Origin: Candidatus Binatota bacterium | GTDB taxonomy: Bacteria > Desulfobacterota > Binatia > Bin18 | Direction of reading: 5' to 3' | Assembly: GCA_011523315.1 (NCBI GenBank) | Contig: WTHE01000032.1 | Location: 1 to 10,894, forward strand | DNA: 10,894 bases | Shown: one piece after another, positions 1 through 5,809 of the stretch | Position numbering within the stretch: the stretch's first letter is position 1 | How the letters are laid out: each line of letters begins with the position of its first letter | Notes under the pieces: model-generated | Told to the model about the DNA's origin: nothing | What the model saw: the letters and a program-made list of their open reading frames with translations, nothing else | Database searches by the model: none | Position numbers and translations under genes: made by a program

Positions 1-2
1 TG

Positions 3-179
3 GCCTATTCGGGCGAGGGGTGTCAAGTTCGGCTGCGGCGGCTCTGGCATGATGGTATCTGTTTGCTCATCCTCTATCCGGCTTGTATCGTGACACGGCA
101 CACGACACTATACTGGCGAATTGTCTTTCGTTTCGAGAATGGCGAGGCGGTAGACATTGACTTAATTGACTACCACTAG
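3..179 (+). pseudogene. HigB/RelE-type toxin, C-terminal remnant (partial)
   Basis: The frame stays open from the window edge to a TAG at 177-179. Only its last ~22 codons (114-179) are recognisable. They read WRIVFRFENGEAVDIDLIDY followed by H and stop, which is the classic C-terminal strand and tail of HigB/RelE-family mRNA interferases (WRI.F.F.nG.A.dv...DYH). A complete HigB should carry a basic L.GxRkGxWsI.VnGN stretch just before WRI. The codons at 3-113 show nothing like it in this frame, and I could not find it in the other two. The gene therefore looks replaced or rearranged upstream of codon -22, or the upstream part is very divergent. The stop is 12 bp before higA, whose Shine-Dalgarno overlaps it, as in real higBA operons. 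Identity of the tail is fairly certain; function is unlikely. Confidence 0.6.
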
Positions 180-183
180 GAGG
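178..183 (+). promoter_or_regulatory. Shine-Dalgarno of higA overlapping the higB stop
   Basis: AGGAGG lies 8 bases before the ATG at 192 and shares bases with the TAG that ends the HigB-like frame. This supports the first ATG over the second one two codons later, which would be 14 bases away. It also suggests translation of the antitoxin was once coupled to that of the toxin. Confidence 0.7.
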
Positions 184-191
184 CCCAAATC

Positions 192-452
192 ATGGCCATG
201 TGTAATCCATCGCACCCTGGAGCACTGCTCCGCGACAGTATGGAAGCGGAAGGCTGGACGGTGACGGAATGTGCCGAACGGCTTGGCGTGGCTAGGCATA
301 CGCTATCGCGGCTGCTGAATGGACACGCAGGGGTCTCGCCGGCAATGGCGCTGGCCTTGGAGCGTATTGGATGGAGTGACGCCGAGCATTGGATGCGAAT
401 GCAAGGGAGTTACGACTTGGCGCAAGAACGCCGCAAGCAGGCGGCCGCTTGA
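192..452 (+). CDS. higA: HigA-family addiction module antitoxin (XRE HTH)
   Basis: This 86-residue protein has the HigA/VapI layout. An HPG motif lies at residues 8-10, followed by an amphipathic helix, then a helix-turn-helix of the Cro/C1 type at about residues 24-50 (VTECAERLGVARHTLSRLLNG, then VSP). The conserved tail covers the ALALE...W..l (Q)..yDL segment. In this family the antitoxin neutralises a RelE-fold ribosome-dependent mRNA interferase and represses its own operon through the HTH. The toxin gene upstream is present only as a C-terminal remnant, so this antitoxin may now be orphaned. The length is normal, no key residue is missing, and the Shine-Dalgarno is strong. An orphan HigA can still act as a transcriptional repressor or neutralise related toxins; which of these applies cannot be told from sequence. 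Confidence 0.9.
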   Translation: MAMCNPSHPGALLRDSMEAEGWTVTECAERLGVARHTLSRLLNGHAGVSPAMALALERIGWSDAEHWMRMQGSYDLAQERRKQAAA

Positions 453-459
453 TGCTGAA

Positions 460-595
460 GAACTGTATCAGGCCTGGACTGACCGAGGCACGAGGTTCAG
501 GAAACGCGCCCGTGTATCGTGATATCGCCCGATGAGAGAATCGGGGCTGGCCGGCGCTTGGTAGCCCGTCGGTCAGTGACGCGCAACGGTTGACA
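460..595 (+). pseudogene. Decayed mazF copy (internally deleted)
   Basis: The space between higA and mazE holds a relic of a second mazF. Bases 489-544 align with 955-1011 of the intact mazF at 49 of 57 columns, with one single-base deletion. They would read HEVQETRPCIVISPDE, against HEIQKTRPCVVISPDE in the intact gene. Further on, 573-595 matches mazF 1116-1135 at 18 of 20 bases plus a 3-base insert, so roughly 75 bases between the two blocks have been lost. Upstream, 460-482 aligns loosely with the start of mazF (E-VYLV-LD). The reading frame is broken by a TGA at 480-482 and by the single-base deletion. Several differences are at third codon positions and the protein changes are conservative, which suggests the copy diverged while functional and decayed later. 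No mazE relic was seen in front of it. Confidence 0.72.
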
Positions 596-652
596 TGGCT
601 CATCCTCTCTCGTAATTACATTGTAGGCACTTCAGCAAAACGGAGGTTTCCG

Positions 653-907
653 GTGAAAACCGCTCTCGTTCAAATTGGGAATTCGCGTGGCATCCGTATC
701 CCGAAAGCGTTTCTGGAACAGTGCCAACTCCGGGACACGGTCGAACTCGAACTCCGGGACGATCACTTGATTATTCGTCCGACTGTCCAGCCCCGGAGCG
801 GTTGGGACGATGCCTTTCGTCTCATGCACGACCACGGAGACGATACCCTTCTTGATGAAGAAGCGGTGTCAGCTACCGAGTGGGACACCACGGAGTGGGA
901 ATGGTAG
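653..907 (+). CDS. mazE: MazE-like antitoxin (AbrB/SpoVT fold)
   Basis: This 84-residue protein begins with the MazE swapped-hairpin DNA-binding domain: ALVQIGNSRGIRIPK at about residues 4-18, then a second hairpin ending LIIRP near residue 44. The C-terminal half is acidic and Trp-rich (repeated TEW, ending EWEW), typical of the disordered tail that inserts into MazF. The GTG at 653 is preferred because GGAGG at 642-646 sits 6 bases before it and the protein then begins right at the domain. A longer frame from an ATG at 590 would add residues unlike the family and read through the mazF relic. The gene overlaps mazF by 7 bp, a standard sign of translational coupling. Family knowledge says MazE neutralises MazF and the complex represses the operon. 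Confidence 0.92.
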   Translation: MKTALVQIGNSRGIRIPKAFLEQCQLRDTVELELRDDHLIIRPTVQPRSGWDDAFRLMHDHGDDTLLDEEAVSATEWDTTEWEW

Positions 908-1224
908 TGGCCCGTTTCGAGGTGTACTTGGTACGGCTCGACCCGACCCAAGGGCATGAGATTCAGAAAACGCGTCCATGTGTCGTCATATCGCCCGATG
1001 AGATGAATCGGCATGTCGGCACTGTCATCGTTGCTCCGCTGACCACAAAAGGTCGTTCCTACCCCACCCGCATTCCGTTCCGTTTTCAGAGAAAAAGCGG
1101 TCAGGTCGTCCTGGATCAGATACGCACGGTTGACAAAACGCGCTTCGTCCGTCACCTGGGCAAAATCAGCGACAGGACTGCCCGAGCAGTCCTGACCGTC
1201 CTAGGCGAGATGTTCGCGCCGTAG
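901..1224 (+). CDS. mazF: MazF-like endoribonuclease toxin
   Basis: This 107-residue PemK/MazF family toxin cleaves RNA at short specific sequences. The family signature is present: YLVRLDPTQGHEIQKTRP at about residues 9-26 with the catalytic-region Arg25, VVISPD, the VAPLTT strand with Thr48/Thr49, and LDQIRTVDKTRF at about 71-82. The C-terminal helix ends VLGEMFAP. The ATG at 901 lies inside the last codons of mazE, so the genes overlap. An ATG at 880 would add seven His/Gly residues not usual in the family, and a GTG at 907 is also possible. No catalytic residue looks lost, so the toxin should be active. A terminator follows 23 bases after the stop. A degenerate second copy lies upstream. 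Confidence 0.93.
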   Translation: MVVARFEVYLVRLDPTQGHEIQKTRPCVVISPDEMNRHVGTVIVAPLTTKGRSYPTRIPFRFQRKSGQVVLDQIRTVDKTRFVRHLGKISDRTARAVLTVLGEMFAP

Positions 1225-1247
1225 GGCTGGGGCGGGCGAGGCTGTGA

Positions 1248-1281
1248 AGGGAGGGAGGCCATTCCTTCCTCCCTCAGTTTT
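1248..1281 (+). terminator. Rho-independent terminator after mazF
   Basis: Arms 1248-1258 and 1264-1274 form an 11-bp stem with one G-T pair and a 5-base loop. Four T residues follow three bases later. The stem is purine-rich on one arm (AGGGAGGGAGG) and pyrimidine-rich on the other. Its place just after the mazF stop marks the end of the toxin-antitoxin unit. Confidence 0.7.
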
Positions 1282-1363
1282 ACTCTGGCCGGTCTGCTTG
1301 TGCAGGAGGCTCAATCCGGGGGAACCTTTTTACAACGTGTCATGAGGGAAACCTCGGGCCAGG

Positions 1364-1759
1364 CTAGAGCAGGTCTGCCCCGGCCTGAGCACACTCCTCG
1401 TCCTGCTGACCCGTCCCTCCACCAACCCCGCACCCGCCTTCAAGGACCCCATCGCGCATGAGCGCAACGCCCCCCTGGCTGGCGATCATATGACCCCCTT
1501 CGGCGGCAACAATGCCGCGGACAATCGGGCTGTCGGCCATCTGTTGAAGTGCTCCACTCGGGCGGGCAAAGCCGGCTGAAGCGACGGCCTTCCCCTGAGA
1601 GCCGTAGACGCCGGCCCACAGGGCGTCGTCCATACGGTTGAACGCCATGAGGCGTCCCCCAGCGTCACACACGGCGACGCTGATCTTGATGTTCAGTTCT
1701 TGCGCCTTGGCGATGGCCCCGGCAACAATACGGTTCGCTTCCTCCAATGTCAGTGCCAT
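1364..1759 (-). CDS. GlcG/HbpS-like DUF336 protein
   Basis: This 131-residue protein spans the single GlcG/HbpS domain (PF03928). It shows the early ALTLEEANRIV helix, ISVAVCDAGGRLMAF at about residues 26-40, the GKA.AS..F..PSGAL region at 56-71, a GG-V segment near 96-98, and a C-terminal GVGGGTGQQDEECAQAG. Family members bind heme or act as small accessory proteins in glycolate, corrinoid or aromatic metabolism; the exact role is usually unknown. I prefer the ATG at 1759, which lies 9 bases after AGGAGG. An ATG at 1768 would abut that Shine-Dalgarno directly. The gene is last in a minus-strand run, separated from the next fragment by about 100 bp. Family is certain, function is not. Confidence 0.88.
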   Translation of the reverse strand: MALTLEEANRIVAGAIAKAQELNIKISVAVCDAGGRLMAFNRMDDALWAGVYGSQGKAVASAGFARPSGALQQMADSPIVRGIVAAEGGHMIASQGGVALMRDGVLEGGCGVGGGTGQQDEECAQAGADLL

Positions 1760-1856
1760 ACGGTACATCCTCCTCTCTCAGTATAGAAATTGAACTCGCA
1801 AATTCCGGGCACTTTTGCAATCCATACAGATGAGGCGCCGTCCCATGCTGCCGGTT

Positions 1857-2063
1857 TTACTCAAAACAGGCTGTCGCCAAGACGGGATCAGTGGTGACCA
1901 TCTCCGTCCAGGCGTGCGGCTCAACCCAATAGCGCCTCCGGTCGGCAAAAAATCCGTCTGCGCGACGGGCGGCCGTCCGGCCGTTGACGAAATTGAGCGT
2001 ATCGAGGTCCCCTTTGCGCAGGGCCATACCCATCGCCATGCGCAAAAATTTTTTTGCTTTCAC
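1857..2063 (-). pseudogene. 3' fragment of a substrate-binding protein (SBP family 3-like)
   Basis: This frame reads MALRKGDLDTLNFVNG, then a helix with AARRADGFFADRRRYW and an acidic/aromatic tail to a TAA. The pattern R-KGD-D-LNF-N-(W/x)-...-ADG-...-YW is the C-terminal end of amino-acid or cyclohexadienyl-dehydratase-like periplasmic binding proteins. Those proteins are over 250 residues long, and the N-terminal lobe and signal peptide are absent here. The GTG at 2063 is only a convenient start. The frame stays open upstream to about 2130 (...NSVSPVKAKKF), where it runs into the small membrane-protein gene without further family resemblance. A run of seven A residues on the coding strand near 2049-2055 is a likely slippage site. 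I read it as a truncated relic, with moderate confidence in the family. Confidence 0.45.
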
Positions 2064-2110
2064 GGGGGAAACACTGTTCTGTAGGTTCTTGGTCTGAATC
2101 CGGCGGCGAC

Positions 2111-2389
2111 CTAGTCCGCGCGGGCCGGGGCAGTCCGTTCGATGAGAGCCTTTAAGGCCAGCATGGTCTCTTCGTGGCGTTGCGCAGCAGCCAGGGCTAA
2201 CGCCTGGGTTTGTTGCTCACGGCTCGTATTGCTCCGGTACATCAGCCCCAGCCCGACGCCGAGCAGCACCAGCTGTCCCAGGCCGACCCCCAAGGCGACC
2301 CAGGCCAGGGGGGTCATGCCCACCGGCGGGACCAACGCCTGTAACGCGGCCAGGGTGGCGGCACCAAGTTCGATGGTCTGACTCTCCAT
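2111..2389 (-). CDS. Small single-pass membrane protein, unknown function
   Basis: I do not recognise this 92-residue protein. Residues about 27-50 form one strongly hydrophobic, Gly/Leu/Val-rich transmembrane helix (PLAWVALGVGLGQLVLLGVG). It is followed by a YRSNTSRE turn and a helical cytoplasmic tail (about 58-85) rich in Ala, Gln, Glu and Leu that could be a short coiled coil. The N-terminal 25 residues are mildly amphipathic. AAGGAG stands 7 bases before the ATG. It follows the lipoprotein gene on the same strand by 68 bp, which suggests co-transcription. Size and layout resemble small envelope scaffolding proteins, but no function can be assigned. Confidence 0.65.
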   Translation of the reverse strand: MESQTIELGAATLAALQALVPPVGMTPLAWVALGVGLGQLVLLGVGLGLMYRSNTSREQQTQALALAAAQRHEETMLALKALIERTAPARAD

Positions 2390-2457
2390 AGTTCGCTCCT
2401 TAGCACAAATCCTGCGTCACACCCCGCTCGGCAGACCAGGGCAAAAAATTTTCGGTC

Positions 2458-2931
2458 TTACAGCTCGTCTTCCTGGATGAGCTGCTGGGCGTCTTGCAGG
2501 TTGCGCTGGGCGCGCACGAAGTTGGCGTTGAGCCGCACCGCCTCCTCAAAGGCGAGGATGGCTTCGTCCCGGCGGCCCAGGCGCAGGTAGAGTTCGCCGA
2601 GTTCGTTGTGGGCCACGTCGTCGGTCGGACACAGGGCCAGGCCCTCCCGGTATGTGGCGATGGCCGCGTCGCCGTCCGCGGCTTTGCGCGCCTCCTCAAA
2701 CGTGTAGAAGGCGGTGTTGCAGTCCTCGCGTTCCTTTTCGGCCTGCCGGGCCTGCTGCCTCAGCGCCTCGGTCTCGGCCTTGATCTGTTCGGTCTCGGCC
2801 TTGAGCCGTTCGATCTCGGCCTGCTGCTGCTCAATGACGCTACGGTCAATGACGAGGTCCCACATGCCGTCCCAGGCGCTGCATGCCGACAGCAGCACAC
2901 ACCCGGCCAAGAGCAAAAAAACGTGATTCAC
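2458..2931 (-). CDS. Coiled-coil/TPR lipoprotein
   Basis: Starting at the GTG at 2931, the protein has 157 residues. A lipoprotein signal peptide comes first: NHVFLLLAGCVLL with lipobox LSAC, so Cys17 would be lipidated. A coiled coil follows at about 31-70 with heptad-like repeats (IERLKAETEQIKAETEALRQQ). Then come two to three TPR helices at about 73-145 (AFYTFEEARKAADGDAAIATYREGLALCP and LGELYLRLGRRDEAILAFEEAVRLNA are the clearest spans). It is likely anchored to an envelope membrane and serves as an assembly or interaction platform. An ATG at 2985 in the same frame abuts the gloB stop and would add 18 hydrophilic residues ahead of the signal; translational coupling to gloB makes that start possible. 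Organisation resembles small TPR lipoproteins of the NlpI/PilF kind, but it is not one of them by length. Confidence 0.8.
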   Translation of the reverse strand: MNHVFLLLAGCVLLSACSAWDGMWDLVIDRSVIEQQQAEIERLKAETEQIKAETEALRQQARQAEKEREDCNTAFYTFEEARKAADGDAAIATYREGLALCPTDDVAHNELGELYLRLGRRDEAILAFEEAVRLNANFVRAQRNLQDAQQLIQEDEL

Positions 2932-2985
2932 CCTGACCTGTGGATCAGGCTGAGAGGATGAGCCACATTGCCAGCGCCGGCCCAT

Positions 2986-3762
2986 TCAGAAATTGTCCTT
3001 GAGGTAGCGGGTCCGTTCCAGCACGGTCACGTCGTCGAGTCGCAGGCTGGGAAACTGCTTTTTGATAGTGGCCCGCAGCTCCTGACTGTCCACCCGGATA
3101 AACGGATTGATCGTCTTTTCCTCGGCCACGGTTGACGGAATGGTCGGCTGATTCTTGGCCCGGGTCTCCTGAGCCCAGCTCAGCTTGGCCTGGACGGCGG
3201 CGTTGTTCGGCTCCAGGGTCAGGGCAAACTCCAGGTTTTTGATCGTGTACTCATGACCGGGGTAGATGCGGGTGTCCTCGGGCAGGGCGCTCAGCTTGAG
3301 CATGTTGTTGTGCATGTCTGCGGCCGTGCCCTCGAACAGCCGCCCGCAGCCGGCGACGAACAGCGTATCGCCGGTAAAAGCCACCTTTTCGGCCGCAAAA
3401 TGGACGGCCACATGCCCGCTGGTATGGCACGGGATGAACAAAAACCGGCCCTCCAGATTGCCGATGCTGACCGTGTCGCCCTCGTCCACCATGTGACTGA
3501 TGCACGGCGTGCGGGTCTCGTCGCGTTTGTGGCCGTAGACCCGCAGGTCGGGATATTCCTGGACCAGCTCCTTGTTGCCGCCGACATGATCCCAGTGGTG
3601 GTGGGTGTTGATGATGGTGGTGAAGTTCACCCCCTCGCGCTTGACCGCGTCGGCCACCGGCCCGGCTTCCGAGGGATCGACCACGCCGGCCTCGTTCGTG
3701 GCTTCGTCAATGACGAGATAGGCGTAATTGTCGGACAAAACGGGGATAGTGATAATTTTCAT
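2986..3762 (-). CDS. gloB: Hydroxyacylglutathione hydrolase (glyoxalase II)-type metallo-beta-lactamase fold
   Basis: Glyoxalase II hydrolyses S-lactoylglutathione to lactate and glutathione in the cytoplasm, finishing methylglyoxal detoxification. The 258-residue length is typical. The binuclear metal motif THHHWDH gives His54, His56, Asp58 and His59. Further ligands are His113 (in CHTSGH), Asp132 (GDTLF) and His170 (YPGHEY). The family-specific GCGRLFEG loop is at 138-145. The C-terminal substrate-binding domain includes NPFIR near 219-223 and ends TRYLKDNF. The ATG at 3762 is chosen because AAGGAG precedes it and the family begins there (MKIITIPVLSDNYAY); the open frame continues upstream but crosses the divergent VOC gene. 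A candidate promoter is at 3804-3833. The lipoprotein reading frame starts directly after the stop. Confidence 0.95.
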   Translation of the reverse strand: MKIITIPVLSDNYAYLVIDEATNEAGVVDPSEAGPVADAVKREGVNFTTIINTHHHWDHVGGNKELVQEYPDLRVYGHKRDETRTPCISHMVDEGDTVSIGNLEGRFLFIPCHTSGHVAVHFAAEKVAFTGDTLFVAGCGRLFEGTAADMHNNMLKLSALPEDTRIYPGHEYTIKNLEFALTLEPNNAAVQAKLSWAQETRAKNQPTIPSTVAEEKTINPFIRVDSQELRATIKKQFPSLRLDDVTVLERTRYLKDNF

Positions 3763-3803
3763 CGGAGTCTCCTTAGCACTGGTGTGGGCTTGAGAACGGG
3801 GCC

Positions 3804-3833
3804 AATCTAGCCGACGCCTCTCGGCGGGGTCAA
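3804..3833 (-). promoter_or_regulatory. Candidate sigma70 promoter of gloB
   Basis: On the minus strand TTGACC (3828-3833) and TAGATT (3804-3809) are separated by 18 bp, with five and four consensus matches. They lie about 40-70 bp ahead of the gloB ATG. The spacer contains a short palindrome, GCCGA at 3810-3814 and TCGGC at 3821-3825 with a 6-base centre, that could be an operator. GC-rich context makes chance matches common. Confidence 0.4.
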
Positions 3834-3900
3834 GTCGGTGTTGCGCGACCGACCCGTCCTCGGCTAAGACAGACACACCCCCCGTTCTTGGAGGCAGGCC

Positions 3901-4326
3901 ATGCAAGGCGTTCTGGATCATATCGTGCTGAATGCAGAAGATGTCGAAGCCCTGGTGCGGTTTTATACCGAGGTGGTCGAGCTGGCGCCCGAGCGCCTGG
4001 ACGCCTTTCGGCAGGGCCAAGTGCCGTTTCCCTCGGTCCGGCTGAACGCCGGCACAATTATCGATCTGGCTCCCAAGGCCATGTGGCAGGGGGCCGAGCT
4101 TCAGGACCGCGGCCGGCCCAACCTGGGCCATTTCTGTCTGACCCTGGACAGGGCCGACTGGGAGGGGCTGCGCGCCCGGGTGGCGGCCCGGCGCATTCCG
4201 ATTGAAGGCCCGCTGCCCCGCTGGGGAGCGCGGGGGAATGCCACCTCAATCTATTTTCACGATCCCGAGGGCAACGAGATTGAGGCGCGCTACTATGAAG
4301 AGGAAACGAGTCCTCCAACCACATGA
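3901..4326 (+). CDS. VOC (glyoxalase/bleomycin-resistance fold) family protein
   Basis: This 141-residue protein has two beta-alpha-beta-beta-beta modules of the vicinal oxygen chelate fold. Metal-ligand positions are visible: His7 in LDHIVLN, His77 in NLGHFCL, and Glu128 in the DPEGNEIEAR motif. The span FYTEVV-L-PERLDAFRQGQVPFPSVRLN is close to a widespread uncharacterised VOC subgroup often named 'VOC family virulence protein'. Members may be isomerases, dioxygenases or thiol transferases; no substrate can be named. GGAGG at 3890-3894 lies 6 bases before the ATG. It is transcribed away from gloB. A shared role in aldehyde detoxification is tempting, but glyoxalase I proteins have a different motif set, so I do not call it gloA. 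Confidence 0.9.
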   Translation: MQGVLDHIVLNAEDVEALVRFYTEVVELAPERLDAFRQGQVPFPSVRLNAGTIIDLAPKAMWQGAELQDRGRPNLGHFCLTLDRADWEGLRARVAARRIPIEGPLPRWGARGNATSIYFHDPEGNEIEARYYEEETSPPTT

Positions 4327-4348
4327 ACCTGTTGACACGTTTCCTCTT
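4298..4348. repeat. 11-bp inverted repeat across the VOC stop codon
   Basis: AAGAGGAAACG (4298-4308) and CGTTTCCTCTT (4338-4348) are perfect inverted copies 29 bases apart, extendable by two G-T pairs. The site lies in the convergent space between the VOC gene and the alpha/beta hydrolase. Neither side has a clear T tract, so termination in both directions is only a possibility. Confidence 0.45.
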
Positions 4349-4380
4349 TGAAGACTGAGGCCAGCCTTCCAGCCCGATCT

Positions 4381-5163
4381 CTAGGCTGACACCTGCTCGC
4401 GCAGAAAGCCGCCGACGAGACGGTTGAACTCGTCGGCCCGCTCAAAATACACCGAGTGGCCGCAGCCGGGGACGGTGATGAACCGGGCGTGCGGCAGCTG
4501 GGCGACCACGCTCTGCATGGCCGGTGGCGGGGTCAGGATATCTTCCTCGCCAACGATCAGCAGGGTCGGAATCCGGTGTGCGACAATCGGCCGGGGATCG
4601 GCCTTGAGGCTGAACAGGGCCGTGCCCAGATTGGGCGCGACGTGCATGTTGAGGGCCACAATCTGCTGGTACAGGAAGGTCAGCACCGGCTCGCGCTGGG
4701 GAAACGTCGGCGAATAGGCGTTCTTCAGCAGCTCGGCCAAGCTGCCGCGCGAGCGTTCTCGAATCCCGGCCTGGGCCTGGGCGGTCTGGTCGGTTTCGAT
4801 CCCGCCCAGGGTGTCGCACAGGATCAGGCCGTTGGTCCGCTGGGGGTGGGCGGCGGCAAATCCGCACACCGTCCAGCCACCCATCGACTGGCCGGCCAGC
4901 ACGGCTTTTTCCACCTCAAGATGATCGAGCAGGGCAACCAGATCCTGCACGAAGGCGGTGGGACCGGGACCGTCCGGGACATCCCGCGACAGTCCGAAAC
5001 TCCGGTGGTCAAAGGTAATGACACTGAAGGAGTCGGAGAAGGCCGGCACCTGCTGCCACCAGCTCAGATGGCTACCGCCCCCGCCGTGGGCAAAGACCAG
5101 GGCCGGGCCCTGACCGTGGACCTCGTAGTACAGCTCAATTCCGTTAATGCTGGCAAAAGGCAT
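4381..5163 (-). CDS. Alpha/beta-fold hydrolase
   Basis: This 260-residue protein is a complete alpha/beta hydrolase. The oxyanion loop is HGGGGSHLSWW at about 26-36. FDHRSFGLS is at 51-59. The nucleophile elbow GQSMGG gives Ser93, the acid is Asp208 in GEEDILTPP, and His236 sits in GCGHSVYFE near the end. The cap domain lies at about 120-190. The set resembles 3-oxoadipate enol-lactonase or haloperoxidase-like esterases, but substrate cannot be read from this. The ATG at 5163 follows AAGGAG, which overlaps the TAA of the DUF6338-like gene only 10 bp upstream. The two are thus very likely co-transcribed and perhaps coupled. Family assignment is certain, while any specific enzyme name would be a guess. 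Confidence 0.93.
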   Translation of the reverse strand: MPFASINGIELYYEVHGQGPALVFAHGGGGSHLSWWQQVPAFSDSFSVITFDHRSFGLSRDVPDGPGPTAFVQDLVALLDHLEVEKAVLAGQSMGGWTVCGFAAAHPQRTNGLILCDTLGGIETDQTAQAQAGIRERSRGSLAELLKNAYSPTFPQREPVLTFLYQQIVALNMHVAPNLGTALFSLKADPRPIVAHRIPTLLIVGEEDILTPPPAMQSVVAQLPHARFITVPGCGHSVYFERADEFNRLVGGFLREQVSA

Positions 5164-5173
5164 ACACTTCTCC

Positions 5174-5776
5174 TTAGCTCGGATTGCCTGGGGTCATTTC
5201 TATCGACTCGATATCCCGAGTGTTCAAATACACGCCGCCGACGCTCAAATCTCGTTTGACATTGAGATCATCGTCCGCCAGATAGGCCGGACACAGGAGG
5301 AAATCATGATCTTCGACCGCCGGATCGAAGGAGTATTTTTTTACCCAACCAAGGTAGAGTACACCTTGCTTTGTGCGAGCGACTGTCCACAGCTCCTCCT
5401 CGGGAGCGGTGGCAACCACAGGCCAGATAGCTCGGGGGGCGGGACTCTGTAAGAAGGGAACAAGGGCGCGAAGCCGATATTGGGCGACGAGAACACCGCC
5501 CCAAACAAACCCTCCAAGGATCAGAACTCCGATTGTCATGGTCGGGATTTCCGAGTGCGCTTTCGGATCCAGGCTCACCAAGTCCTCGCAGCCAAGGAAG
5601 TATGTAACACCTCTGATAGCGAAATGGATGAAGAGGCTATGCAGAATACTCCACACAATCGACTCAAACTGGGACAGACGCTTGCCTGGATATCTCGCTC
5701 TATACAGCTGCATAGCGAGGAAGCCAGGCAGCAAGTAGAGCAGAAGGACAACAACATCGCCGAAAGGAAATTTCAC
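5174..5776 (-). CDS. DUF6338-like membrane protein
   Basis: This 200-residue protein has three hydrophobic segments, at about 6-25 (with LLPGFLAMQLYRARYPG), 40-61 and 78-99. A soluble C-terminal domain of about 100 residues follows. The early LPGF...YR...PG-R-S-FE pattern and the later small beta-rich domain (LWTVARTKQGVLYLGWVKKYSFDP, then GGVYLNTRDIESIE) match what I remember of DUF6338. That family sits in bacterial membranes and has no known function. The start is a GTG at 5776 with no good Shine-Dalgarno; translation may depend on the small gene 33 bp upstream. Its stop overlaps the ribosome binding site of the hydrolase. The C-terminal domain probably faces the cytoplasm. Family confidence is moderate to high. 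Confidence 0.8.
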   Translation of the reverse strand: MKFPFGDVVVLLLYLLPGFLAMQLYRARYPGKRLSQFESIVWSILHSLFIHFAIRGVTYFLGCEDLVSLDPKAHSEIPTMTIGVLILGGFVWGGVLVAQYRLRALVPFLQSPAPRAIWPVVATAPEEELWTVARTKQGVLYLGWVKKYSFDPAVEDHDFLLCPAYLADDDLNVKRDLSVGGVYLNTRDIESIEMTPGNPS

Positions 5777-5809
5777 GATTGAGATTGTCTTGGAGAAATC
5801 CGTCCGCTG

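Noticed and set aside
84..93. Ten bases shared between the HigB-like frame and the mazF relic (513-522)
   Set aside because: The match is too short and flanking bases do not align, so a third mazF trace cannot be supported.
2042..2057. GCAAAAA-TT-TTTTTGC palindrome
   Set aside because: There is no loop able to form a terminator hairpin. It arises from Lys and Phe codons of the binding-protein fragment.
3763..4131. N-terminal extension of gloB to a start at 4131
   Set aside because: It would cross the divergent VOC gene and its residues are unlike glyoxalase II. The ATG at 3762 has a Shine-Dalgarno and fits the family start.
3901..4326. Naming the VOC protein as glyoxalase I to pair with gloB
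   Set aside because: The residues around the metal ligands match a different VOC subgroup, and divergent placement alone does not establish the activity.
4456..5259. Long plus-strand open frame opposite the alpha/beta hydrolase
   Set aside because: The opposite strand carries a complete catalytic triad and Shine-Dalgarno. The long antisense frame is a by-product of high GC at third codon positions, as are those over gloB, the MDR, LLM and SDR genes.
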